A model generated the notes under the pieces. The model was not told the DNA's origin. It ran no database searches and saw only the letters and a program-made list of their open reading frames with translations. A program made the translations under genes and the position numbers. A DNA stretch of 64,000 nt from Siderastrea radians (taxonomy: Eukaryota; Cnidaria; Anthozoa; Scleractinia; Rhizangiidae). The stretch covers positions 32,202,036 through 32,266,035 of the forward strand of contig OZ024897.1 of assembly GCA_964017195.1 (NCBI GenBank), given 5' to 3'. Numbering within the stretch: the first letter of the stretch is position 1; each line of letters begins with the position of its first letter. Of the stretch, positions 10,201 through 20,035 are shown in pieces.

Positions 10201-13200
10201 GGTAATAAGTGTCGTCGAGGAGATGAAACCTGGTCGGCCGTAAAACAACTCCAGATAGCGGTCAGAACGGGACTTGAACTCGGGACCTCCGGATTTCAAG
10301 ACCGGCGCCCTAACCACTCGGCCACACTGCCTCCAGGGTGACCTTCGCCTTGAGGAAAAAAGGTTACACTTCACCTCGAGATATCTGACAGAGTTCTTTA
10401 AATGCATGAACAGGTGACTACTATAATTTTCAAAGACATCGGCCTTTGAAAATTGATAGGTAAGCCCCACCCCCACCCCCTTCCTTAAGGACGATGCTTC
10501 CTAATACAGATACATTTTTGCAAAGGTTATGACTGCGGGGAAAAAGTAGATCTTAGCAAAAGTTATTGGAATTTGAAAAGAAAAACGTGGGTAACCACAT
10601 ATTTTTCAGAGACAATTAAGCAACCATAATGCTAAAAAAGCTTTAAAATACAAAGAATATATGGCATTTTCTTTCCAAATTCAAGCTCAATTATCTCTGA
10701 AAAATGCGGGGTTACCCCCAATTTTCTCTTTGAATTCTTGCTAAGAATTCTTTTTGAATTCTTGCTAAAATCTGCTTTTTCCACACAGTCAAAAACCGCG
10801 TAGTAGTAGGCAAATTCCTTAAGAAACCCGAATATTTCGGACTTGGGGTGCGTTTCTCAAAAGTCCCGATAACGTTTCGGGCCCGGAAAACTATTTTATG
10901 AGCGGAAGGTTTACCTTAAAGATTCAAATTTTGTTGCTTTTTAAAGCTAAGCAGTGAAATTGGAAGTTGACGAAACAAGTAGAGCTGGTTTGCGGGCTAA
11001 AATCTACACACCAATTCTGCAGATTTTGATTTTAAAATATAGCTCCGGGTCCGAGAACTTACCGGGCCTTTCGAGAAACAGACCACAGACCCAAGATGCG
11101 CAAAACGTATGCGCAGTAACAAAGGGAGGCACCGCCAGTCCTTAAAGCCATTTTTTGTCGCATGACCCACTCTCAAATCCCAACGCCCCCAAGAGTTCCT
11201 AACCTCGGGTTGAATTTCTTTTCTTGTTGTCATGCCAACAGGCAAAGCACTTCCTGCAGCACGTGTTTGGGTCGCCGTATGACGTCAACTATTACGCCGG
11301 TGATTGGCTGATGGGGCCAAACTACTTCTGCTGGCAGCCAATCTGCTCCATGTCTTACGGCATCAATGCATTCGCGTGGCACGTGAAGCCGCGAACTTAC
11401 GCGGACGCTCAACTCGTGATTGACAACATCATGAAACACAAGAAGACGCTTGAACGATACAGGTTGGTACAGTGGCCATCAACACAATCATGTGAACAGA
11501 AGCCATGTTGAACATTAATATATGAAATTCATATATTTGAACTGCGGATAAAGATAGAATTATGGAAGATCATCGCAGTGAAGGTGTTTCAACCTAAGCG
11601 GTTGAAAAGAAGAAACCTGAAAAAAAAATTCAGGCTTGAACAGGAATCGAACCCATGACCTCTGCGAGACCGGTGCAGCGCTCTAACCAACTGAGCTATC
11701 AAGCCGACTGGGAGCTGGTCAATTGAGAGTTCGTATTTATCTCGTAGATAGTGAATAAATGAACATTAATATATGAAATTCATATATTTGAACTGCGGAT
11801 AAAGATCTCAACGATCTCTGCGAACTCTCAATTGACCAGCTCCCGATTGGCTTGATAGCTCAGTTGGTTAGAGCGCTGCACCGGTATCGCAGAGATCATG
11901 GGTTCGATTCCTGTTCAAGCCTGAATTTTTTTCAGGTTTCTGTGTTTCAACCGCTTAGGCTGAAACATCTTCACTGCGATGATCTTCACATAATTCTAGA
12001 AGCCATGTTGTTAATGAATTCGGAAACTTCGGCATCCACCGGCTTAAAACGCCCGGGCCTTGGATCACGACTAAAAACGAACTGCACGAGTAGCACACCT
12101 AGTCCTTAAGAGTAGTCCAGGGGATCACGTCCCTTCGTTCGAACTACCTGTTTTCGTCAAAAAAATGAGTAGTCATGGCCACTGGTCATGCGACTCGTCG
12201 ACTGCGACTTGTCCCGTGAATTGCTGAATTTGTGCGACCAGCTGGGAGGACCTGTCCCTTCAAATTGTGCTTCTCGTTTCGTCAGTGTGTACTGTTCTTC
12301 TGACTATCCCCCTGCAACCAAATAAGAAAAAGATCGGTCATATAAACACTAAAGGGAACCGCGTCCCAGCAACTAGTCCTCGCTACTAGTCCCTCCCCGT
12401 GGCCGTGTGTGCGACCCGTTGTCGTCCTTGCTACAAGTCCTTGAAACTAGTCCCGTCGCGTGGGCCAACCTTTAGAAATGCCTCAAACTCTTTAAGCAAT
12501 CAATGTTTTCAATTTTCAGATAGACTCAAAGCCATTTATTTCTTTGACTCCTTTCCTTAGTGAAAGCTTACTAATCTTTATTCAGTCCGAGTCTCTAAAA
12601 TTGTCTAAAAATTATCTTCCCCAAAATTTTTCTTTTTTGTTTCATATTCTCAGAGATAACATTATCCTCGGAGTCCAGGCCGGCATGGTTCGTTCATCCG
12701 TAGACTGCAAAGCAGGGCTGGATGCTTTCAAAGAGAGTTATCCTATGGTGGCGCAGAGAAATACCCCTGAGGGTGTCCTAGAAGAATGGTACACTAAACT
12801 TTATTTAAAATCCCAATACCTGGCAAAGATGGAACGGGGCGTGAATGAGCGCTGGAAGAAGCAACATGCCGGTCAGAGCGTGGCAGAAGCAATAAGGGAG
12901 GCATTAGTGAAAGGCTTAGGAGAACCACTGTTAAAACTGATTCACTTCCTGGAGTTTGAACACAGTCGACACTGCCTACCTAACGATTTCTCCAGCGGTC
13001 TCGCTGGTTTGCCTGTGGACTATGTATACACCAATGGTAGCCGGGGCAACAGGACTACCAAGATTCTCCCGGGAACCAGTCGGAAGCTGAACGGGACCGA
13101 AACTTACCGCATGATTTTATCCTACTTCACAACTACTGATATTACTCCTGAGGAGATTTATGAAGAAGGGGTTGATCAGCTTAGCATCTTCATGCCTCAG

Positions 13201-16200
13201 GTTTGGTAATCTTAATTCTCTGATGAAATAGCAAGAAATTGCCTTTTGCGTCGCGGGACAGCTGGAGAAAAGTTTTTGAGACCTCGCTATGGTTTCGCGC
13301 TAGTGCACGTCCTGAACAACAAGTCATAGGGATAGGCAGGGATTCTGAGATCTAATTCGTTTCTTTGATTAGTTTCTAGTTTTTCAAAGTCCCATGTTCT
13401 ATGCATCTGTGTTTCTTGCTCACACGCCGTTTAGATAAAGAACCCTGCAGGGACGAAGAATTAATGTCGTTTATTTTAGAGACTAGTTGAAAGGGGAGAA
13501 GCCAGGAATATATGCGTTTTTCCACACCGTAATATACGTTAAGTGCAATTTTCTTGGATTCTCTTACGACAGCCCAAGAATATTGCGTCCACGGATACTT
13601 AGGGCCGTAGATATTTTATCAGTATTGTTACGAGAAAAATTGCTTGAAACATTGATGCGCGTAGAACATGAGGTTAACCTTGGAAGAAAAATCGTTGAAG
13701 CGTCTTTAAGGGGGCACCCAACGAGAAATTTTAGCATAATACTTGAAATATCATTTTTTACTTTCTTAGGGTGGTTCAGAACGTTTTCAAGGAAACTTTG
13801 CGTAAGCTAGTACAGGTTAAACCGTTCGCCGTTTTTAGCTGAAAATTTAGGCCGCAAAAAATTGGAGGAAACGAAATCCTATCCGCCGAATTTCCGAGCT
13901 GATGATAGCTCTCCGAAAATGCTAGCTGACCTTATTTTATGCTCTAAACGACATATTTGCCCCTCGGAAAACAATAGGAATTATCAGTCCTCTTGTTACG
14001 AAAGTCTGAGGTGATGTTTCGCCAAAGAAATCTCTAGTTTTCACTACACTGAATTAAATCCGAATATATCGGGCGATTTTGGCCTTCCGAACAGATATTC
14101 CCCGAAACAAATCGTCGGGTGCCCCTGTCTTCACTGTTGACAAAAATAAAATTAGTTTCGCTTCCTCTTTAACCAAAGTACAACCTCTTTAAGCATCACC
14201 CCTTGAATGATACTGATTTATTTTTCACTTCTTTCTTAACAGGTGATAAGAATTGCAAAGATTATAACTGGCAAAAACAGGAGATCAAAAGCAATACAGT
14301 TGTTTAAAACTCGCTTGAATGCCTCGGACCAGTGGCACAACCCTGCGCCATTTCCCGCCAATGAGAGTGACGAACACGCGTTCAAGACTTGCACCAGTCC
14401 AGCCTCGGCCAAAGTCCACTGTCCCCACCGCTGGGCAGCCATCCAAACATGGAGCAAGTACATACAGACAGTGATGAGTATGATATATCCCAAGATTCAA
14501 TCTATGTTTTACTTCACTGGTCCCAAGGCCACCGCGGCCAACTGTCCGATTGAAATGCTGCCACACTACAACCCGTCGAACGGCGCCATGTTTTTCCGGC
14601 CCAGCAACGCCAATTGCACGTCACCGACGTATTTCGGGCTTCCGTTTTTCTTGAAGAACTATGGACCCAAGTTTCAGGAGTGGTCTGTGATCGGGCACGA
14701 GTCGAGACCTGGGCACCACACCCAGATGCAAGGTAAAGTTATGATTACTTTTAAGTTGGTTTCCTGAATAGTGCTTCCACATTGGATAAATTGCAGGATT
14801 TGGAAAGGTATACGTAAAGTCGCACACGAGCCAAGGAGGCCCACACGGCCGAAACTTAACCCGGTTTCTGTGGCATAAAGCAACTGAGAGTATTGCTACT
14901 CCCCCCTGGAGGGGATGCTAGTCCATCGCATTGTCACGCACCCAGCAGTATGTCGCCGGTACCCATTTATACACTTGGAGAGAGATAATGTGGGGTTAAG
15001 TTTCCTGTCTAAGGAAACACACGATGGCAGGGACTGAGCTTCGATCTTCGGATCTGAAGTCCAACGCGCTAACCATTACGCCACAGGGCTCTCACAGGAA
15101 AAAATCGCGAAATAATTCAAAATAGCCTGAATTTGTTTTTGTGAAGACGTTATTCTTTGCCTTGTCTTCCTTGGAATTGTCGCCGTGGTCCCTAATATTA
15201 ATCAGAGAAGCTGAAATTAACATTCAAATATTAATTTCAGCTTCTCTGGCTATTTCGAGGTCTTTCAGCATTCTTTTAAAGGTTCTTTCAAAATTACTTA
15301 AGAAAATGCCATCTTTAAGGAAAGTGGGTGCTTTTCCTAATAAAGACTACAAATATAAGACGAGGAAAGCAGAAAAGCAAGCTGAGACTAAGGGCAATGA
15401 ATAAGTTAGTTTAGTTATAAAAAGTGCTCGTCCAGGGACTTTTTGAATTAATCATAGAGTTCAGGTTTCTGAGCCCTAAGCACGTGGCGAAAGTGTCGGA
15501 AACAAGGCATGGAAAAAGGGATTTTATGACGAAATGCGATCTTGTCTCATCGCCCCTGTAAGGGAGGCTACACATGAAATTTTTTACCGCGCATTTCCGA
15601 CGAAACATTGAAAAAAATAACTCTCGTGCAGATGAGATTTAAACTGAGGGTGACGTTGAATACCCATCGAGATTTTTAATCAGAACCCTAATTAACTCCA
15701 GTACTTTAAACTAACAGGACTGATTGAGCATTTCCGTGACAAATGTGGTGGAACTCCTAGGTGGCTTGACCGGGAGACCTCGTACATAGCTTTCCAAGAG
15801 GGCTGGGCACTATATGCTGAGAGCCCACTGCTTTCCAACGACGCTAATCTGTATGAAGATGAAAATAACTTACTGCAGTTGTATGGCATGCTTAAATGGC
15901 AGGTACGTTAAGCTGAAAGTAAGTGACAGAGTGCAATGAAATTCCGCTACAATAAGTGACACAAGTTAGTGGAACACCCTCCCCTCTTAACTTTGTACGT
16001 GTTTCCATCCATTTTGTCAGTAAATTGTGACAGCCTTGCCTGGTGGGGGTGGGGTGGCAGCCTCCACTGACTTCATTTAAACGCGACATAGGGAACTTTC
16101 TAGTTAGACATGTGCTTAAATCTGACGATAAGGCCGGTACTGTAAAATGCGCGTGCAAACGATGCAACACTTGCATCCAAACCAGTCGCCCGACGCTTAA

Positions 16201-18031
16201 ATCTTCTTGGTCATTCTAGCCAACACATGACGGTCTGCGGCCTTTCCCTACACGGCGTAACACGGAAAGCCGTAAAAATATAGAACAAAAAAAATTCCTC
16301 ATTTTCCAAATCGCCACACTTAATTCCCTCAGTATATTAACGAACGCTTTTCATTCAAATAATTTTTTCTCGTTTTTCACGTTGCCGTGTTCCTACCAAT
16401 AGCGTAGCTCCATCGTTCTCCATATAAACCAAGCGCAACCCAAATGCAATTTCTCTACGGTGGCCAATATACCTTATCAACTCAACTCACGGAGCTAGAG
16501 GAGACTCGTGAGAGCTAGGCCATTAAACTAGGTTCATGTGTGGCATATGTACAAGGCAAGGAATGTGATGGTATTTTTAAGCCTTCAAGTACTTTTTTGT
16601 TTTCTTTGTTCTAGGTATGGCGGGCTGTCAGACTTGTAGTAGATACTGGACTTCATTACAGAGGAATGACGAGGTGAAGAGTAGTCAAATCTCCTTCTTA
16701 TGACTCAAAACTATTCCAGTGCCTTCCCGTTGTTGTTTACTTCAAGATGTAGCCCCCTGCTTTATCTAGCTACATTATAGTATCCTTGCCAGCCTCGTTC
16801 CTAGTCGTTCTCGTAATCAAATGTGACGTCACCCGACGAGCTCGGCGGAAAATTCGCCGATATCGCGCTCGGTTCCAAGCCTGCCTCAGTCACTCGATGG
16901 CGCAAAAAGGCCTGGGGACGAGGCTGATCCTTGCTGTTCTTATCCTCGTTGGTCCGGCGTATCCTCTAGTCTCGTCTCTTTGACTTGTTCTTGAGATCTA
17001 TAATCCCTGACTTGCAAGATTGATATGACGTCTGTTCTTATTGTCCACTCTATCATTGGCCCCATCATTGCTTTTCCACCCATGAACGATATCAATTATG
17101 CTCTTAAAGAGTGTTTCTTCTTCGGTAAATGATGCATGTAAAATTCAAATATCGTAGATCACACAAAATAACCATTTAAGTTTCATTTAACAAGCCATTT
17201 TGTTTCAAGCTCAATATGGGCACACATTTTTCACAAGTTTGCCATCAGGTTTGTTTCTTCTTCGGTAAATGATGCATGTAAGATTCAAATATTGTAGATC
17301 ACACAAAATGACCATTCAAGTTCATTTATCAGGCCATTTGGTTTCAAGCGCAATATGGGCACACATTTTTCCCAAGTTTGCCATCACGAATTTGCAAAGG
17401 TTTTGGAGTTTTCCAACGCGTTTTCATTTGCCATCTTTAAAGTCGATACTCATGCTTTCACATGGCAAACCTCAGCAAATAAATAAAGAGAGAAAGAAAG
17501 AAAGAAAGAAAGAAAGAAATTCCGGTTTAGTTACGATTGCTTCTATAACTTTTTGATTGGCGTTTACATTCGCCAACTTTTGTTTGCCAGCGTTTGTATT
17601 GTAATTTCTTCTTTATTCTCAGATCCCAAGCGCTCAAGCTTTTTGAAGAGCTCACCTGGGACAGCACAGACTTCGCTGTAAAAGAAGTGACTAGATACCA
17701 GAGCGATCCCGGTCAAGCGACCGCTTACATGTTAGGAAAACTTGCCCTAGTGAACATGCGTGACAAAGTTGAGAAGGCCCTGGGCGAAGAATTTAGCTTG
17801 CCCGAGTTTCATTATCAACTTTTAAGCCAAGGATCAGCTCCTCTTAGCTATCTACAGAATCACATGGATAAATATATTGACTGCTTCAATGGGACGTTAA
17901 AAGAACCACTTTGTTCTGACATTCTGAAGTACTCTGAAAGAGAAGAAGAAGAGGAAGAAAGCGAATCAGGGGACTTCGTACACGAGGAGGAAAATCTCCC
18001 CCCTCGCCCTCCCCAGAGAAGTTATGTCTAA
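7292..18031 (+). CDS. DUF885-family membrane-anchored putative metallohydrolase, 8 exons, 796 aa
   Basis: Exons: 7292-7635, 8951-9086, 11242-11462, 12654-13200, 14243-14732, 15718-15902, 16615-16673, 17623-18031; all junctions are GT-AG and phases close exactly (2391 nt). The start is the ATG at 7292. Residues 18-41 form one hydrophobic segment after a short Arg-containing N-terminus, suggesting a type II membrane anchor or uncleaved signal, with the bulk of the protein outside the cytosol. Several N-glycosylation sequons (for example NGT, NES, NCT) fit that. The DUF885 signature is HESRPGHH (His568, Glu569, His574, His575) followed by EGWALYAE (607-614), the HExxPGH and Glu pair seen in this family and resembling a zinc-peptidase site. 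The C-terminus is highly acidic (Glu run near 765). DUF885 proteins are mainly bacterial; substrate and activity here are unknown. A peptidase role is inference from the motif. Confidence 0.9.
9123..9180. repeat. Perfect 58-bp palindrome
   Basis: Two 29-base arms meet with no spacer at CACG|CGTG (9151/9152). Beyond two mismatched bases on each side the symmetry continues as CCTGTG/CACAGG. It lies only 36 bp downstream of DUF885 exon 2, in intron 2. It is probably a tiny foldback element or two fused element ends. Confidence 0.85.
10255..10333 (-). repeat. tRNA-derived SINE head (tRNA-Ser(UGA)-like), minus strand
   Basis: On the minus strand the order is D-arm (TGGCCGAGTGGTTAGGGC), a paired anticodon stem CCGGT/TCCGG with loop CTTGAAA (anticodon TGA), and B-box GAGTTCAAGTCCC. 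The long variable arm of a true tRNA-Ser is missing, so it is a SINE or pseudogene. It lies in intron 2 of the DUF885 gene. Confidence 0.6.
10485..11145. mobile_element. TIR element (TTAAGGACGGTGCC family), full-length copy with a nested insertion
   Basis: The left end TTAAGGACGATGCTTCC pairs with the right end GGAGGCACCGCCAGTCCTTAA. The body matches 2052-2430 but is interrupted at about 10842-11094 by a second inverted-repeat element. It also carries a short duplication (GAATTCTTGCTAA twice near 10731-10769). It ends about 97 bp before DUF885 exon 3. Confidence 0.7.
10842..11094. mobile_element. Nested inverted-repeat element (CTTGGG...GTTTCTCRAAAG ends)
   Basis: The left end CTTGGGGTGCGTTTCTCAAAAG and the complement of the right end near 11068-11094 (CTTGGG, GTTTCTCGAAAG) form an imperfect inverted repeat that continues through a CCGGGCCC-rich part. 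It is absent from the related element at 2052-2430, which defines it as a later insertion. Exact borders are uncertain by several bases. Confidence 0.55.
11511..11997. repeat. Head-to-head tRNA-SINE dimer flanked by a 13-bp target duplication
   Basis: Two inverted arms (about 11556-11735 and 11815-11997) each contain a 73-nt tRNA-like sequence, minus at 11633-11705 and plus at 11849-11921. Each tRNA-like unit has a 7-bp acceptor stem (GGCTTGA/TCAAGCC), a D-arm TAGCTCAGTTGGTTAGAGCG and a B-box GGTTCGATTCC. The anticodon loop (CCGGTAT on the plus copy) lacks U33, so neither is likely to be a working tRNA. A 47-bp segment is directly repeated at 11509-11555 and 11760-11806. AGAAGCCATGTTG at 11498-11510 and 11998-12010 is a target-site duplication of the retroposon type. 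It lies in DUF885 intron 3. Confidence 0.75.
13711..14125. mobile_element. TIR element (GGGGCACCCAACGA ends)
   Basis: GGGGCACCCAACGA at the left pairs with TCGTCGGGTGCCCC at the right. The interior has no reading frame of interest. Its right-hand part is clearly related, in inverse orientation, to 33484-33680 (shared CTTTGGCGAAA, TCACCTCAG and CTTTCGTAA). It ends about 117 bp before DUF885 exon 5. Confidence 0.6.
14890..15095 (-). repeat. tRNA-derived SINE with a conserved metazoan 3' domain, minus strand
   Basis: Read on the minus strand, a tRNA-like head (GTGGCGTAATGGTTAGCGCG, about 15092 downward) is followed by a body whose plus-strand form includes CGCCGGTACCCATTTATACAC and GATGCTAGTCCATCGCA. 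These blocks recur in SINEs of many animal phyla. It lies in DUF885 intron 5, just after the exon that carries the HExxPGHH motif. Confidence 0.6.
15203..15248. repeat. Short perfect-stem hairpin
   Basis: CAGAGAAGCTGAAATTAA and its exact complement at the right form an 18-bp stem with a short A/T-rich loop. It lies in DUF885 intron 5. Function is unknown. Confidence 0.6.
16018..16490 (+). mobile_element. Internally deleted Penelope-like element remnant
   Basis: It aligns with the Penelope-like fragment at 58400-59040 (shared CATTTAAACGCGACATAGGG-type block, GATGCAACACTTG, CATCCAAACCAGTCGCC, CCAATAGCGTAGCTCCA and GGTGGCCAAT). The GIY-YIG coding block between CAACACTTG and CATCCAAACCAG is missing, and so is the hammerhead-like segment. 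It lies in DUF885 intron 6. Confidence 0.65.
17113..17392. repeat. Two-copy tandem duplication, 140-bp unit
   Basis: The unit starting GTTTCTTCTTCGGTAAATGA recurs at 17113 and 17253. The copies differ by scattered substitutions and small indels, so the duplication is not recent. It lies in DUF885 intron 7. Confidence 0.7.
17486..17519. repeat. (GAAA)n microsatellite
   Basis: A run of GAAA units follows AAATAAATAAAGAGA about 100 bp before DUF885 exon 8. Confidence 0.9.
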
Positions 18032-19137
18032 CTGCTATTGCAAAGTGGACATCGCGCGCGGTGACGCACAGGCAGCCCAATTCATGACTTGACTCGAAAC
18101 GTTCGTAACTATCCTGTCATTCAGTTATGTATGAAACAAAACGCCATAACTCAAAGCACACAGGGACATAAAATATAGCTACTACATACAATTTTCCCTA
18201 TATAGCATAAAAGATTAAGTTAAACGTTATACACACTAATTCAAATTTTATACAAATATTTGTCTCTTGGTGTACGACAGATTTATGCGACAAGCAAGAA
18301 CAGATAATGTGATAGCGAGATACATGTATTGATGTGTTATAATAAAACAATCGTAGCAGAACAGCTTCATTTTCAAGCATGGAACTTAAAAATCAAAACG
18401 AGGCTATTGACATTTGAGTTGAAGATTTAGTCACATGACCTTAAGTGACCTAAAGTATTGGTAGATCAAAACAAAGATTGACTAACATTTTCTGTCCTAA
18501 AATCTTACTTATTGGCTCTTTTTGTACATTTTTTACCCATGTTCTTCTTGCTTGGAAGGTAAGTGAGCAAAATATCTCTAGTAAGTGGATTCCCAATTAC
18601 TTTAACATGGCTTGCATCTTAGCGTAATATAGGTAATTAACTTTGTTGAGGAGGATCATGCAGGGAATTATTGATTGAGGTAGTGCTCGCTGTATTCTTT
18701 TTCTGTTTTAATTTTTATCTGCTGCTTGAAATACTCTGTCTTAAGGTTGGTTTTTCGATAGTCTGATAACATTTCAGTTTAGGATGCTAGAAAATGTTAG
18801 TTTGTTTATTTAAATCAGATTTAAATAAATCTCAAATCAAATGTAAAAATAACGACAAGAGATAATGGAACAGTCTTAAGGCTTGTTCATTTGTCTGCTC
18901 TACAGAGCAAGTACATTTAAGAGTCATATTTGACACAAATCTCGCAAAGTTAGTGGTTTTCATGCGCGTTTAAAATACACAAGTCAACCGCCATATTTAT
19001 TTTGCTCAAGTTTGCTGTTATATTCCACCCGCTCGCCACCTGCCTGCCGGTTTGTGAGTGGCGCGAAAAGTCATATGACTCGTGAGAGCTGCCGCTTTCC
19101 TGTGGCACTGGCGGCGCATGAGACAGAATGACAGGGG
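18032..19137. other. DUF885 3' flank, no gene recognised
   Basis: A/T-rich sequence with the likely 3' UTR at its start. Nothing coding or repeat-like stands out apart from a short TTTAAATCAGATTTAAA palindrome near 18810. Confidence 0.45.
18341..18346 (+). promoter_or_regulatory. Candidate polyadenylation signal of the DUF885 gene
   Basis: AATAAA lies about 310 bp after the stop codon at 18031, a plausible 3' UTR length. No transcript evidence is available. Confidence 0.4.
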
Positions 19138-19568
19138 TACCATAGTTACTCGAAAGAACGCCGCGGCACTTATTAAATTTTGCGACTTGTCGGTGCGGCG
19201 TTTACTCGGAGGCGGCGCTAATTTGAAACTTCTTATTTGCGAAGAACACAGTAGTACGTAATCATTCTTTCTTTTCCTTGTTTTGTCCAACAACGATAAC
19301 AATAGGATAAGAAGAACGTAAAAAAAGTTAGTTTTAAAGGTCTAGGTCAATTTCCAGCAATAACAATATCAGCTGTATTAGTTTTTCAGCGTTAAACATG
19401 CTAAAAAAATCAACAAGCTCCGTATATTGCGTATTGTTGCCGGGAGGATACATCGCTTATTCGGGGGGGGGGGGGAGGGGGCTGATTAATATTTTGTGCT
19501 CCTAAGTGTGGCGCTTAATCGAGGGCGGCGCTTATTTGGGGGCGGAGCTCTTTCGAGTAAATACGGTA
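19138..19568. mobile_element. TIR element (TACC...TTACTCGAAAGA ends)
   Basis: The left end TACCATAGTTACTCGAAAGA pairs with TCTTTCGAGTAAATACGGTA on the right. The inner parts carry complementary GCGCCGC/GCGGCGC motifs, giving a long imperfect hairpin. A poly-G tract lies at about 19465-19480. No coding capacity. It sits between the DUF885 and collagen-like genes. Confidence 0.6.
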
Positions 19569-20035
19569 TGCTTTCAAGTAATGCTTCGTGTCAGAAGCAT
19601 TTGTAAAATCCGAGGGGTCAGATCGCGAGAGGTTAAAAGTCCGGACTTCGTGAAAGACGAATTATCTTGTACGTTCCCATAGAGCATTTGGCCAAGTTGA
19701 GCTCAGTTCTTTCTCGAAGTAACACATGACCACTTCAACACTGCGACGGACCGTGATAAGGAAACGGAAAGTAACAAGCGACCTTGCCTATTGCAAATAC
19801 GTGAATCTGATTGGCTAATCATGAATGGTCGTTGTCTCTTACGATCGCGCGCGCAGTTACTGTTAAGTCCATAGAATGATTAAACCACTTTTCCGCGTTT
19901 TCAACGAGCGAGGGTCAACTTGTATACGCTTTCTTGGAAATTCGCTGACAAAATACTTGGCCTTGTAGTCTTATTATGAAATATCCTAACACTCAGTAGA
20001 GACGTTGGCCAGTGTCTTCTTTAATAATAGAGTAC

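Noticed and set aside
11849..11921. A functional tRNA gene
   Set aside because: Acceptor stem, D-arm and B-box are good, but the anticodon loop lacks U33, and the sequence sits in a mirrored SINE dimer with a retroposon target duplication.
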